NCBI RefSeq assembly: GCF_003732665.1
Contig: NZ_MOBP01000021.1
Location: 175,976-239,975, forward strand
Direction of reading: 5' to 3'
From: Pseudomonas frederiksbergensis
GTDB taxonomy: Bacteria > Pseudomonadota > Gammaproteobacteria > Pseudomonadales > Pseudomonadaceae
Length of the DNA: 64,000 nucleotides
In this document: positions 8,408 to 18,031 of the stretch, piece after piece
How the letters are laid out: every line of letters starts with the position of its first letter
Position numbering within the stretch: position 1 is the first letter of the stretch
The notes under the pieces: generated by a model
Seen by the model: the letters and a program-made list of their open reading frames with translations, nothing else
What the model was told of the DNA's origin: nothing
Database searches by the model: none
Translations under genes and position numbers: made by a program

Positions 8408-9910
8408 ATGAAATCAAGCAAGAAAGCCGTTAACCCCATTACCTTGAAAGACATCACCATTGTCGACGACGCGCAGATGCGCAAGGCAATCACGGCCGCT
8501 GCGCTGGGTAATGCCATGGAGTGGTTCGACTTCGGCGTTTATGGCTTTGTCGCCTATGTGCTGGGCAAGGTGTTCTTTCCCGACGCCTCGCCCAGCGTGC
8601 AAATGATCGCCGCGCTGGCGACGTTTTCGGTGCCTTTCCTGATCCGGCCCTTGGGCGGTCTGTTCTTCGGCGCACTGGGCGACAAATATGGCCGGCAGAA
8701 AGTCCTGGCGGCCACCATCGTGATCATGTCCCTGAGCACCTTCGCCATCGGGTTGATTCCATCCTATGCCTCGATTGGCATCTGGGCGCCGATCCTGCTG
8801 TTGCTGGCCAAAATGGCCCAGGGCTTCTCGGTGGGCGGCGAATACACTGGCGCCTCAATCTTCGTCGCCGAGTATGCCCCGGACCGCAAGCGTGGCTTTC
8901 TCGGGAGCTGGCTGGACTTCGGCTCAATCGCCGGTTTTGTCCTCGGCGCGGGCCTGGTGGTCTTGATTTCCGCCGTGATCGGCGAAGAAAAATTCCAGGA
9001 CTGGGGCTGGCGCCTGCCGTTTTTCCTGGCCCTGCCCCTGGGCATGATCGGGCTTTACCTGCGTAACGCCCTCGAAGAGACCCCGGCCTTCCAGCAACAC
9101 GTCGAAAAACTGGAACAAGGCGACCGCGAAGGCCTGGCCCGAGGCCCGAAGGTGTCCTTCAAGCAAGTCGCCACCCAGCATTGGCGCAGCCTGATGACCT
9201 GCATCGGCGTGGTGGCCGTGACCAACGTCACCTACTACATGCTGCTGACCTACATGCCGAGTTACCTCTCGCACAACCTGCACTACAGCGAAAACCGTGG
9301 GGTGCTGATCATCATCGCGATCATGGTCGGCATGTTGTTTGTGCAGCCTTTGATCGGTTTTGCCAGTGACAAGATTGGCCGCCGGCCCTTCATCCTGTTC
9401 GGCAGCATCGCGCTGTTCTGCCTGTCGATTCCGGCGTTCATGCTGATCAACAGCGGCCAGCTCGGGTTGATTTTTGCAGGCCTGCTGATCATTGCCGTCA
9501 TCCTCAACTTCTTCATCGGCGTGATGGCCTCGACCCTTCCGGCGATGTTCCCCACCCACATCCGCTACAGCGCCCTGGCCGGTGCCTTCAACGTCTCGGT
9601 GCTGATCGCCGGCCTGACCCCGACCGCCGTGGCCTGGCTGGTGGAAAGCACCAACGACCTGTACATGCCGGCCTATTACCTGATGGTGATCGCCGTGGTG
9701 GGCCTGGTGACCGGCATCACCATGAAGGAAACCGCGAACAAGCCCCTGCGTGGCGCGGCCCCGGCGGCGTCGGATATTGAGGAAGCGAAAGAGTTGTTGC
9801 AGGAGCACGAAGACAATATCGAGCAGAAAATCGAAGACATCGACGCGCAAATTGCTGAACTGGAGGCCAAGCGCAAGACCCTGGTGCAACAGCACCCACG
9901 CATCAATTGA
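8408..9910 (+). CDS. proP: Proline/glycine betaine:H+ symporter, ProP type
   Basis: The 500-residue member of the metabolite:H+ symporter branch of the major facilitator superfamily has 12 predicted helices. It carries the family motifs ALGNAMEWFDFGVYG in helix 1, GALGDKYGRQK in the loop between helices 2 and 3, and QGFSVGGEYTGA in helix 4. After the last helix is an acidic/basic tail of about 50 residues (from DIEEAKELLQEHEDN) with heptad spacing. This matches the C-terminal coiled coil that tunes osmotic activation in E. coli ProP. It should import compatible solutes during osmotic stress. The ribosome site (CAGGGACAGAG) is weak. Confidence 0.92.
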   Translation: MKSSKKAVNPITLKDITIVDDAQMRKAITAAALGNAMEWFDFGVYGFVAYVLGKVFFPDASPSVQMIAALATFSVPFLIRPLGGLFFGALGDKYGRQKVLAATIVIMSLSTFAIGLIPSYASIGIWAPILLLLAKMAQGFSVGGEYTGASIFVAEYAPDRKRGFLGSWLDFGSIAGFVLGAGLVVLISAVIGEEKFQDWGWRLPFFLALPLGMIGLYLRNALEETPAFQQHVEKLEQGDREGLARGPKVSFKQVATQHWRSLMTCIGVVAVTNVTYYMLLTYMPSYLSHNLHYSENRGVLIIIAIMVGMLFVQPLIGFASDKIGRRPFILFGSIALFCLSIPAFMLINSGQLGLIFAGLLIIAVILNFFIGVMASTLPAMFPTHIRYSALAGAFNVSVLIAGLTPTAVAWLVESTNDLYMPAYYLMVIAVVGLVTGITMKETANKPLRGAAPAASDIEEAKELLQEHEDNIEQKIEDIDAQIAELEAKRKTLVQQHPRIN

Positions 9911-9922
9911 CCTGACGAACCC

Positions 9923-12826
9923 TCAGCCCCGGCCGCCCATCAGCGGACTCGCCAGCAACGCCGCCAACCCCATCGGTTTGGCAAAGTAATAACCCTGGGC
10001 CTGCCCCGCGCCCATTTCGCGCAGCAGGTCCAGGGTCGCTTCATCCTCGACGCCTTCAGCCACCACGCTCAGGTCCAACGATTCGGCCATGCGCACAATC
10101 GCCCGGACGATCGCGCGGCTGCGGGCGCTGGCGGTCAGTTCGAGGATGAACGACTTGTCGATCTTCAAGCCGCTGAAACGGTATTGGTGCACGTAGCTCA
10201 GGGATGAAAAACCGGCGCCGAAGTCATCGAGCACTACCGACATGCCGTTGTCGGCCAGTTGCTGCATGGCCAGTCGGGCAATCGCCGGCTCGGCCACCAA
10301 GGCACCTTCGGTCAACTCCAGGCAGATCCGCGACGGTGCCACGCCGTGTCGCGCCAACAGGGCAAGTACGTCACTGGCGAAATCCGGGCGGGTCATGCTG
10401 TAGCTGGAGCAGTTGACGTGCACCGGCGGCCAATTGGCGTGCTCGGGTTGGGCGAGGATCACGGCGATGCGGGTGAGCATGTACAGGTCCAGGCGACCGA
10501 TCAGGCGCAGGCCTTCGACATCCGGCAAAAACTCGCCCGGCGCGATGACCCGGCCACCCGGCTGGTGCCAGCGGATCAGCGCCTCCAGGGCCACCAGTTC
10601 GCCGCTGTCGACGCTGACAATCGGCTGGAAATACGGCAGCAATTCGTCGGTCCGCTTGAGCGCGTTACGCAACGCGCCTTCACGCTCGACCTGATCCGAC
10701 ACTTCACGGCGCACTTCCTGGTTGAACACCGCGTAGCTGTCGCGCCCGGCACTCTTGACCCGGTACATCGCCGCATCGGCATCACGCAGCAGGTCGGCGG
10801 GCTCGTCATGGAACTGACTGTCGGCGCTGACAATACCGATGCTGCAGGAGGAAAAAACTTCATGGCCATTGATGACAAACGGCAGGTCAAACGCCACCAG
10901 GATTCGTTCGGCGATGTCGATCACCACGTCCAGCGGCGCTTCGGGGGCGAGCACTGAAAACTCATCGCCCCCCAGGCGCGCCAGCATGTCGGTGTCGCGC
11001 AGGCAACCGCGCAGTCGCTGGGCGGCTTGCATCAACAGCAGGTCGCCGAAGTGATGACCGAGGCTGTCGTTGACCATTTTGAACCGGTCGAGGTCGATGA
11101 ACATCACCGCCAGGTGCCCGCCTTCGCTGCCGAACTGCGCCCAGGCCTGGTTGAGGCGCTGTTGCAGGTAGGTGCGATTGGGTAGCCCGGTCAGTGCATC
11201 GTGGGAGTTCTCGTGTTGCAGCTTGGCGTTGGCGTGATCGAGTTCGCGGGTGCGGTTCTGCACCCGGGCTTCGAGCTTGAGGTTGGCGGCATGGATCGCT
11301 TCGGCGGCGGTGCGGCGTGACAAGGCGGTGTCGATGTGCCGCGACACGAACGTCAGCAGTTCCTGGTCGCGCAGGCTGTATCGCACCTCGGAGGTGTAGC
11401 TCTGCACCGCAAGCACGCCGCGCACCACGTCGCCATCGAACAGCGGAATGCCCAGCCAGGAATAGGATCGGTAATACACATCGGCGACTTCTATTTCGCC
11501 TTCCACGGTCAATCGTTCGGCCTCGTCAGAGTCAATCAGACACGCTCGACGCTGACGGATCACGTACTCGGTCAAACCCCGGCTGCCGCGCCGGGCTACC
11601 GGGCGGACTGTCTGGCGCTCATCGACATAGTAGGGAAAGGTCACTTCAGTGGTCGCGTCGTCGAACAGCGCAATGTAGAAGTTCTGCGCGAACAGCAAAT
11701 CACCGACGATGCCATGCAAGGTTTGAAACAACTCCGCCATGTCGCCGGGTTGGCTCGACAGTTCGGCAATCTGAAATAGCGCACTCTGCAGATGTTCGGC
11801 GCGCTCGCGGTCGGCCACTTCCTGGCGCAAGGCTTGGTTGAGCTCTGAAAGCTCCAGGGTGCGACGCATCACCGTTTCTTCCAGGTCGGCCCGGTGCAGA
11901 AGCCGGTCCAGGGCCATGGCGACGTGGCGGGCCACCACCAGGAACAGCGCACGGTCTTCAGCGCTGTAAACACGAGACACTTCATAGACCTGCATCGCCA
12001 GCATGCCAAACACCTCATCCGAGGCGTTTTTCAGCGGTGCGCCCATCCAGAATTCCGGGCAGTCGCCTACGCAGTAAAACCGCCCCTCGGCCGCTGCCGC
12101 GTGAATGCCGGCGGCGTCGATCAGCAACGGCTGGCCGGTGGTCAACACCTGGGCGGTCAACGACAGATGCGAAGGGTCAAGGTATTCGTAGTTCTCGGAT
12201 TCCAGGGCTTCGACATCGATGATGTCGACGTAATAGGGGTAGTCCATCTTGCCCGTGCGCGGGTCATACAGGGCGAGATAGAAGTTCTCGGCGTCGATCA
12301 GGCTGGCCAGCAGTTGGTGAACCCCCACCAGAAACACGGAGCGGTCGCGGGTGGAACTGGCCAGGTAGGTGATTTCATACAACACGCGCTGAGTAATCTG
12401 CGCCCGGGCCAGGGTATTGGCTTGCACTTCAATGCCCAGGCGCTGGGCAAACTCGGCAAGCGCCGGATCCATGGCATGGTTGATGGGCGCGAGAAGCCAT
12501 CCGAGCACGCTTTCGCCCCGCCCCGTCGGCCAGCGGTGCAGGCGCCGGGTCAGGCAAAAGGTTTCAAACTCGTCATTGGCAATACTGGAAGGCCACTGCC
12601 CCTGCGGGTCGCCCTGCCCGACCAGATGCATTTGTTCGCCAGCGCGATACACCCCCCACGCGGTGGTATGAGCCCAGCGGCGCGCTGAGTCCAGCAGGTG
12701 TTCGATGGTGTCCCCGTTGCCAGCGTAGGCCATGCCGACGGTATCCAAGTTCCCTTTCAGTTGAGATGCGCCAACGTCGCGATCGTTCGATTGCCGCCGG
12801 GAGTCGATCAATGGAAGAAAACTCAT
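9923..12826 (-). CDS. GAF-GAF-GGDEF-EAL cyclic-di-GMP protein
   Basis: Two GAF-type sensor domains lie at about residues 140-320 and 340-510. They are followed by a short helical linker, a GGDEF domain with an intact signature RLGGDEF near residue 620, and an EAL domain with EALIRW near 745, DDFGAGFSS near 868 and KIDKSFI. Both catalytic signatures are intact, so the protein could make and break cyclic-di-GMP, or one domain could regulate the other. There is no membrane segment; signal input is probably cytoplasmic through the GAF domains. The frame is open to 12889 (GTG), but ATG at 12826 with AGGAAGG just upstream is the better start (967 residues). Confidence 0.93.
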   Translation of the reverse strand: MSFLPLIDSRRQSNDRDVGASQLKGNLDTVGMAYAGNGDTIEHLLDSARRWAHTTAWGVYRAGEQMHLVGQGDPQGQWPSSIANDEFETFCLTRRLHRWPTGRGESVLGWLLAPINHAMDPALAEFAQRLGIEVQANTLARAQITQRVLYEITYLASSTRDRSVFLVGVHQLLASLIDAENFYLALYDPRTGKMDYPYYVDIIDVEALESENYEYLDPSHLSLTAQVLTTGQPLLIDAAGIHAAAAEGRFYCVGDCPEFWMGAPLKNASDEVFGMLAMQVYEVSRVYSAEDRALFLVVARHVAMALDRLLHRADLEETVMRRTLELSELNQALRQEVADRERAEHLQSALFQIAELSSQPGDMAELFQTLHGIVGDLLFAQNFYIALFDDATTEVTFPYYVDERQTVRPVARRGSRGLTEYVIRQRRACLIDSDEAERLTVEGEIEVADVYYRSYSWLGIPLFDGDVVRGVLAVQSYTSEVRYSLRDQELLTFVSRHIDTALSRRTAAEAIHAANLKLEARVQNRTRELDHANAKLQHENSHDALTGLPNRTYLQQRLNQAWAQFGSEGGHLAVMFIDLDRFKMVNDSLGHHFGDLLLMQAAQRLRGCLRDTDMLARLGGDEFSVLAPEAPLDVVIDIAERILVAFDLPFVINGHEVFSSCSIGIVSADSQFHDEPADLLRDADAAMYRVKSAGRDSYAVFNQEVRREVSDQVEREGALRNALKRTDELLPYFQPIVSVDSGELVALEALIRWHQPGGRVIAPGEFLPDVEGLRLIGRLDLYMLTRIAVILAQPEHANWPPVHVNCSSYSMTRPDFASDVLALLARHGVAPSRICLELTEGALVAEPAIARLAMQQLADNGMSVVLDDFGAGFSSLSYVHQYRFSGLKIDKSFILELTASARSRAIVRAIVRMAESLDLSVVAEGVEDEATLDLLREMGAGQAQGYYFAKPMGLAALLASPLMGGRG

Positions 12827-13101
12827 CAGCCCTTCCTGAGCCAAAACTGGCCATGCTTTTTTATTGATTGCTAGCAATATGCCAGCCACCTTTCCGTTTA
12901 AAGCTTATAGCGGTTTTTTTCAATCGTTTTATTCGTTTAGTGCCAACTATGGGACGGACAACAAGTTATTCGTGCAGATGCGCCCAACCCCATGACCTGA
13001 GCAGCCCAACCCGGTCGCCACTGGATCCAATTAGTGCCAAAGTACCGAGCTTTTCAGCTTAGCCGCGTATTTGAAATCACCCACCTGATGTCGAGGTCAT
13101 A

Positions 13102-15564
13102 GTGCCCCACTCTAGCGATCAACGTATGGACGAAAAAAGCCTGCCTCGGTTATTGCTCGATCTGCTTTGGCAACTTGCCGTGCTGTTGATCCCGATATTC
13201 CTGGTGACGGTCGTGCCGTTGCCGTTGGCCCTCGGTGTGGTCTTGGGTTGTGCGGCCCTGATGTGGCTGGCGGCGCGAGCCGGTTGGCTGCGTACCGGCC
13301 GAGGCGCGGCGCGGGTCATGACGTCGGCGGCGATAGGCTTGGGTTTTAATCTGGGCCGGGCGTTGCCGGCGTACTGGGACATCGCGGGAGCCGCGGTGGT
13401 GATGTTCTGCGGGCTGGCGTGCGTCAGTCATCTGGAACGCCGTTTTGGCCTGGCCGACACGACGAAGGCGAAGGCCAAGTCGTCGCCGCTGTCGGGTGGC
13501 CAATCTTCCGGCGGCGCCAGTGCCTGGGGTGGCGACGAGCCGCGAGTCACGCCCGAGGGCGAGCCGATCAGGGTGTTCAACTACAGCGAAATCGCCATGG
13601 GCGGGCCGGTCCTGTGCGATTACCTGCTCCCGGATGGGGTGCTGCTTCAGGGCCTTGGGGCGTCGGCGCGTTTCTCCAATGACGGGCGTTATTTCGCAGC
13701 GCCCTTGCCTTCGCGCCAGGCCTGGGGCTTGGTGGTGCTGGATCGAGAGCTGCATCAGCTCTACCACTGTTCGTGTGATGAATTCTGGGAACTGGACGCT
13801 TTTAATGGCGGCACCTTGAGTGGGCGTTACAGCCCGCTGGTCGACAATGGCGCTCGGGAAATCAGCCTGGAGCAACTGCTGGCGACGGCGGAAAAAGTCA
13901 GCCTTGTGCCGATTGCCGACCTTTGGCTTGAGCCGGGGGCCTGGCAACAATACCTAGAAGTCGAAACGCTGCGGCATACCTCCCCCGATGGCCAGCAACG
14001 CCTGGACGCCAGCCTGGTGCTGCCGACCCGTCTGCGGGACCTGCCGCAGCCTTGCGACCCGCTGCGTAACCCGGAATACCGCGTGAGCATCAACGCAGAG
14101 CCCACTGCGCTGCTGATCCGGGCCGATACCGCGATCATCTGGCATCCCGATGGCCGCGCTTTCGCTTGCCGTGCGCGGATGGCTGATGAGTCTCCCGACT
14201 ACTGGCTCTGGCACCTGGACCGGGGCTGGCAAACCCTGCCTTGCCCATGGACACCTGCTGACAGCGAACCCTCGCTGGGCTGGAGCGAGCCGCTGGAGCT
14301 GGATGACCACCACCTGCGACTGTCGTCCTACTTCGACTACCCGCAGCCCGATCACGGCCGCTATGGCTACGGCTTGTACAGCATCCACAGCGACTGTGAC
14401 GCGCAGATTGGCCATGCCCCGAACGGGCGGATACTCGTCGCGGAGCGGCAACTGACTCGCGTGCAATTGGCCGTGCCGCTGACCGGAGACGGACAGCGCG
14501 GCGCGACGATCGTCGAGTCATCACCCGTTCAAGGTAAAACCCGGGCGCAATTCACCTGGCAGCAGGACAACGACCAGGGGCTCGGCGGTTACACCTGCCG
14601 GATTGGCGAATGGGCAGTACCGGGTGTTTGGCAGCTCGACCATCGGGTTTCAGACGCCGGACGCTACATCGCCTTGATTCCGATCACCGCGGCTGGCCAT
14701 GTGGTAGTGGCCGACGCGCAGGAGCGGCAACTGCTGAACAGCCCTGCGCTGCTGGTCGCACGATTGCTGGACTTTCGTGGCCCCACGGTGAGCGTGGCGG
14801 TGATTCGCGGTCGGCTGAACCAGGACCGCCAAAGCACCCCGCTGCAACGCTTCGATCAATCGCCACCCGAAGCGCACGACGCCGCTGACTTTTGTCAGCA
14901 TCGCCCGGATTCGCGACTCTACTATGAGTGGTGCGAGCTGAACGTCAGCCCGCAAGGCCTGACCGCCCTCCCCGATTGGCGCCTGGTCAAACAACCGCAA
15001 TCCGCCGTCGCCGATGGCAACTTCGTCCAACCTGCCCCGACGGATACCGATGCCGCCTGGCTGTTCGGTTGTGAAACCGAATACGCCGACAGTTGGCTGC
15101 GCGTCCAGAGCCCACGCCTGGGCGGGCATTTGCTGACGGCCTCCGGTTGCGCCATCGGCGATCTTGCGCCGTCGATGATTTGGTCCGAAGGTGCGCGCTA
15201 TCTCGCCCTGACCCGACTGCATACCGACATGGACGATGAACACGGCGGCCGATCGGCATGGCAAGTCTTGCTGCTGGATGTGCAGGAGCGAACCCTACGG
15301 CGCTCACCGCAATGGCTGCACAACCGCCCCCAATTTGAAAGTTTCAAGGCTGATGCATTGAAAGTGCGTCTGTTTCTGCGCGACTGGGAGGCCGAGGATG
15401 ACACAGACCGAGGCTCGATCACCGTGATCAAGTTGAGCGACCTGCTCACCCTGCCCGCCGAGGCGCTGACCCCGCACGGGGAACTCTGGCTGACCCAAGA
15501 TCAACTTGGAAATGCCGAAGCATGGCAGGCACTCGACACATCGGCGTTGAGTCACTGGCGCTAG
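13102..15564 (+). CDS. Large membrane-anchored protein of unknown function
   Basis: The 820-residue product begins with hydrophobic helices between residues 17 and 115 (for example WQLAVLLIPIFLVTVVPLPL and AGAAVVMFCGLACVSHL). A 700-residue soluble part follows, with many Trp and Asp and short repeats of the form SDAGRYIALIPI and WSEGARYLALTRL. These resemble blades of a beta-propeller-like fold (inference). The GTG start at 13102 has GAGGT upstream; the ATG at 13126 has no ribosome site. I do not recognise the family. It is divergent from the cyclic-di-GMP gene, 275 bp away. Confidence 0.7.
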   Translation: MPHSSDQRMDEKSLPRLLLDLLWQLAVLLIPIFLVTVVPLPLALGVVLGCAALMWLAARAGWLRTGRGAARVMTSAAIGLGFNLGRALPAYWDIAGAAVVMFCGLACVSHLERRFGLADTTKAKAKSSPLSGGQSSGGASAWGGDEPRVTPEGEPIRVFNYSEIAMGGPVLCDYLLPDGVLLQGLGASARFSNDGRYFAAPLPSRQAWGLVVLDRELHQLYHCSCDEFWELDAFNGGTLSGRYSPLVDNGAREISLEQLLATAEKVSLVPIADLWLEPGAWQQYLEVETLRHTSPDGQQRLDASLVLPTRLRDLPQPCDPLRNPEYRVSINAEPTALLIRADTAIIWHPDGRAFACRARMADESPDYWLWHLDRGWQTLPCPWTPADSEPSLGWSEPLELDDHHLRLSSYFDYPQPDHGRYGYGLYSIHSDCDAQIGHAPNGRILVAERQLTRVQLAVPLTGDGQRGATIVESSPVQGKTRAQFTWQQDNDQGLGGYTCRIGEWAVPGVWQLDHRVSDAGRYIALIPITAAGHVVVADAQERQLLNSPALLVARLLDFRGPTVSVAVIRGRLNQDRQSTPLQRFDQSPPEAHDAADFCQHRPDSRLYYEWCELNVSPQGLTALPDWRLVKQPQSAVADGNFVQPAPTDTDAAWLFGCETEYADSWLRVQSPRLGGHLLTASGCAIGDLAPSMIWSEGARYLALTRLHTDMDDEHGGRSAWQVLLLDVQERTLRRSPQWLHNRPQFESFKADALKVRLFLRDWEAEDDTDRGSITVIKLSDLLTLPAEALTPHGELWLTQDQLGNAEAWQALDTSALSHWR

Positions 15565-15588
15565 ACTGAAAAGGACTGAAAAGGGGAC

Positions 15589-15676
15589 GACTGAAAAGGG
15601 GACAGATTTATTTTCTAGTGAAATGTAAAAAGGGAACGAATTATTTGTAGAAAATAAATCTGTCCCCTTTTCAGTC
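15589..15676. repeat. Perfect 28-bp inverted repeat of a dispersed AT-rich element
   Basis: The arm GACTGAAAAGGGGACAGATT and eight further bases occupy 15589-15616. Its exact reverse complement is at 15649-15676, with a 32-bp spacer. Partial copies of the left arm (ACTGAAAAGG) precede it at 15565-15588. The element sits just downstream of the 820-residue gene, where it could also act as a terminator-like hairpin, and just before the small gene at 15708. Confidence 0.85.
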
Positions 15677-15707
15677 CAATCACAACTTAAAAACCGCGAG
15701 GCCCGCA

Positions 15708-15941
15708 GTGCGAACTTTTGATCTGATCCGCGATGCCGTTTTGCCTGAATTCCGCGACCGGGTGTCCGAGTACCTGGTCGAGTACGAAACCGTGCTGCGC
15801 GAGAATGCCCCCGACTCGGAGCCCGTGCGGGCCGTCGCCCACCAGTTGCGCGGCTATTTGCGCGGGCTCAACACCACGCGAGTACTGGGCATGGCCGATT
15901 GGGAAGAGCTGGATCGGCGGATCGTGGAGTCGTGGCTGTAG
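15708..15941 (+). CDS. Small conserved-looking helical protein, function unknown
   Basis: The product has 77 residues and starts at GTG 15708, with GAGG about six bases upstream. It is charged and predicted helical throughout, with no membrane segment, signal peptide or known motif. The composition (VAHQLRGYLRGLNTTRVLG, then DWEELDRRI) is protein-like and third positions are GC-rich, which supports coding. It lies between the perfect inverted repeat and a REP doublet, with no operon partner. Confidence 0.6.
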   Translation: MRTFDLIRDAVLPEFRDRVSEYLVEYETVLRENAPDSEPVRAVAHQLRGYLRGLNTTRVLGMADWEELDRRIVESWL

Positions 15942-15964
15942 CGCCGATTGCACCTGAACCAGCG

Positions 15965-16119
15965 CATTCGCGAGCAAGCCCGCTTCCACAGTGAGCCAGT
16001 GCCGGTCACATACCTCGCGCACGGCATCAATCTCATGTGGGAGCGGGCTTGCTCGCGAAGGCGTCGTTTCAGGCAACACAAATGTCCACTGACACCCCGC
16101 TTCGCGAGCAAGTCGCACA
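15965..16119. repeat. REP half-site plus decayed REP doublet
   Basis: A single inverted REP arm lies at 15965-15990. A doublet follows at 16036-16119, whose right arm (TTCGCGAGCAAGTCGCACAG) has lost the usual CCCGCTCCCACA end. Confidence 0.85.
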
Positions 16120-16205
16120 GCCAAACCCACAGGGACCATGGTTGGCATCGGGCCAAACGCTTACAATCGCGCTCTCTCTGTGCAACCAGTCAGGCCCGTC
16201 AGGAC

Positions 16206-17372
16206 ATGCCGCTCGACCCGCTCACGATGTTGACACTCTCGGTCGCCCTTGCCGCGGCCGCCGCGCTGTACCTGGCGATCGAATGGCGCAGTATTCGCGA
16301 GCCTTCGCTGCTGTTCTGGAGCGCCGGGTTTGCCACGATCACCGTGGGTTCGACCCTCGCCCTGCTGCGCAGCAGCGGTTTTCTGCTGATCGGTATCTGG
16401 TTCGCCAACGGCCTGCTGGTGACCGCCCATTTCCTGTTTCTGCTCGGCGTCGCACGCTTTACGCAGACGCGCCTGTCCCGTGGCTGGGCGCTGATCTTCA
16501 TCGCCTGGCTGGCCATGCTGCTATTGCCGGACGGGCCGACCTGGTCGAAGGTCATGCTGCTGGTCAACTCGCTGTTGATCGCGCTGTCGACCCTGCGCGC
16601 CAGTTTCCTGCTGCGCCCCCATGGCAAGTCGTTGAGCGTGGGCGCGGTGCAGTTGCGCTATGTGCTGCTGATCCACGGCAGCTTCTATGTGGCCAAGGCA
16701 CTGACCGCCGTGATTCCGGGCACGCTGATCGATCTGGCCGCGTTGCGTGGCGAGATCATCCAGATTTCCCTGGTCGAAGGGGCGATGGCGATCATGTTGA
16801 TTGCCCTGTCGATGACCGGCACCGAACGCTATCGACGCGAAAAACAGATCGCCCACCTCGCCGCACGGGACCCGCTGACCGCCCTGTACAACCGCCGCGC
16901 CCTCGAAGTGCGGGCTCCGCGTCTGCTGGCGGACGTCTCGGCAACTCGCCCTGGCGCCTTGCTGCTGATCGATATCGACAACTTCAAATCGGTCAACGAT
17001 TTGTACGGCCACACCGCCGGCGACCGACTGTTGATCGCGCTGAGCGAGATGATTCGCTCGGTGCTGCCCGGTGATGCACTGGCGGCCCGGCTCGGCGGCG
17101 ACGAATTTGTCATCCTGCTGAACAATGCCTCAAGCGAAGCAGTGGTCAGCCTGGGCACGACCTTGCGGGGGCAGTTTCAGCAGACCGCTTCCCAGACATT
17201 CGCCACCCCCGAACCGGTGACGCTAAGCATCGGCGCCAGCCTGTTCGACCAGCCGCCCAGCGGCCTCGCGGCATTGATCGAACAAGGCGACGCCGCGCTC
17301 TACGCCTCCAAGCGTGGCGGCCGGGACAGCCTGCGTCTGGTTGATCGCACAGCACCGCTGCGCACCCTTTAA
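16206..17372 (+). CDS. Membrane-bound diguanylate cyclase (GGDEF)
   Basis: The frame is open from 15948, but that part translates REP sequence. ATG at 16206, preceded by AGGA, gives 388 residues. Six or seven hydrophobic helices fill residues 1-200. A GGDEF domain follows (ARDPLTALYNRRALE at about 219, RLGGDEFVILL near 297) with no EAL domain. The signature is intact, so the enzyme should make cyclic-di-GMP in response to a membrane-sensed signal. I see no RxxD inhibitory site in the expected position just before GGDEF. It stands upstream of the thioesterase gene with 58 bp between. Confidence 0.92.
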   Translation: MPLDPLTMLTLSVALAAAAALYLAIEWRSIREPSLLFWSAGFATITVGSTLALLRSSGFLLIGIWFANGLLVTAHFLFLLGVARFTQTRLSRGWALIFIAWLAMLLLPDGPTWSKVMLLVNSLLIALSTLRASFLLRPHGKSLSVGAVQLRYVLLIHGSFYVAKALTAVIPGTLIDLAALRGEIIQISLVEGAMAIMLIALSMTGTERYRREKQIAHLAARDPLTALYNRRALEVRAPRLLADVSATRPGALLLIDIDNFKSVNDLYGHTAGDRLLIALSEMIRSVLPGDALAARLGGDEFVILLNNASSEAVVSLGTTLRGQFQQTASQTFATPEPVTLSIGASLFDQPPSGLAALIEQGDAALYASKRGGRDSLRLVDRTAPLRTL

Positions 17373-17430
17373 TTTACGGGCAGGTTCAGCGTTAGAATCG
17401 GCCCGACCATTTGTTCAGGATGACCTCGCC

Positions 17431-17925
17431 ATGCCCCCTATCGAAACGTCCCTGCAAGACATCGCCGCCCCCGAAGGCGTGTGCTACGGCTGCGGCGGCC
17501 GCAATCCCCATGGGCTGCACGTCAAGAGCGTGTGGGATGTGGACGGTGTGCACGTGGTCGCCCAACACATCCCCGACGCCAAATACTGCGGCTGGCCGGA
17601 TCTGGTCTACGGCGGCCTGATCGCGATGCTGGTCGATTGCCACTCCAACTGGACGGCGATGGCCTATCACTACCGCGCGCAGCAGCGCGAACCGGGCAGC
17701 CTGCCGCGCATCGATTGCGTCACCGGCAACCTCGGGATCAAGTTCATCAAACCGACACCCATGGGCGTGACGCTGACGCTGCGGGCGAAAGTCGAGGGTG
17801 AGGTCGGGCGCAAGACCCGCGTCGTGTGCGAGGTCTTTGCCGGCGATGTACTCACCGCCATCGGCGACTCCGTATTCGTGCGAGTGGACACCGGGCAACT
17901 GGCAGACGCGGCGCACGGTCGTTAA
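17431..17925 (+). CDS. PaaI/hotdog-fold thioesterase family protein
   Basis: The 164-residue protein has the hotdog-fold layout: YGGLIAMLVDCHSNWTAM is the central helix with its conserved acidic residue, and GNLGIKFIKPTPMG is the following strand. The N-terminal CYGCGGRNPHGLH is a Cys-rich motif found in a subgroup of these thioesterases. Family members hydrolyse acyl-CoA thioesters in the cytoplasm; the acyl group is not predictable. ATG at 17431 is preferred to the longer frame from 17314, which overlaps the cyclase gene. It is 58 bp after that gene and may share its transcript. Confidence 0.85.
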   Translation: MPPIETSLQDIAAPEGVCYGCGGRNPHGLHVKSVWDVDGVHVVAQHIPDAKYCGWPDLVYGGLIAMLVDCHSNWTAMAYHYRAQQREPGSLPRIDCVTGNLGIKFIKPTPMGVTLTLRAKVEGEVGRKTRVVCEVFAGDVLTAIGDSVFVRVDTGQLADAAHGR

Positions 17926-18031
17926 GGCCATTTCACCGATGCCTCGGCGCGCCGCTTGGTGTTAAATAGCGCCCATTCGCGCCACACCGTACAACGAGAA
18001 CACTCATGAACAGCCAAGTTGAGAGAACAGC

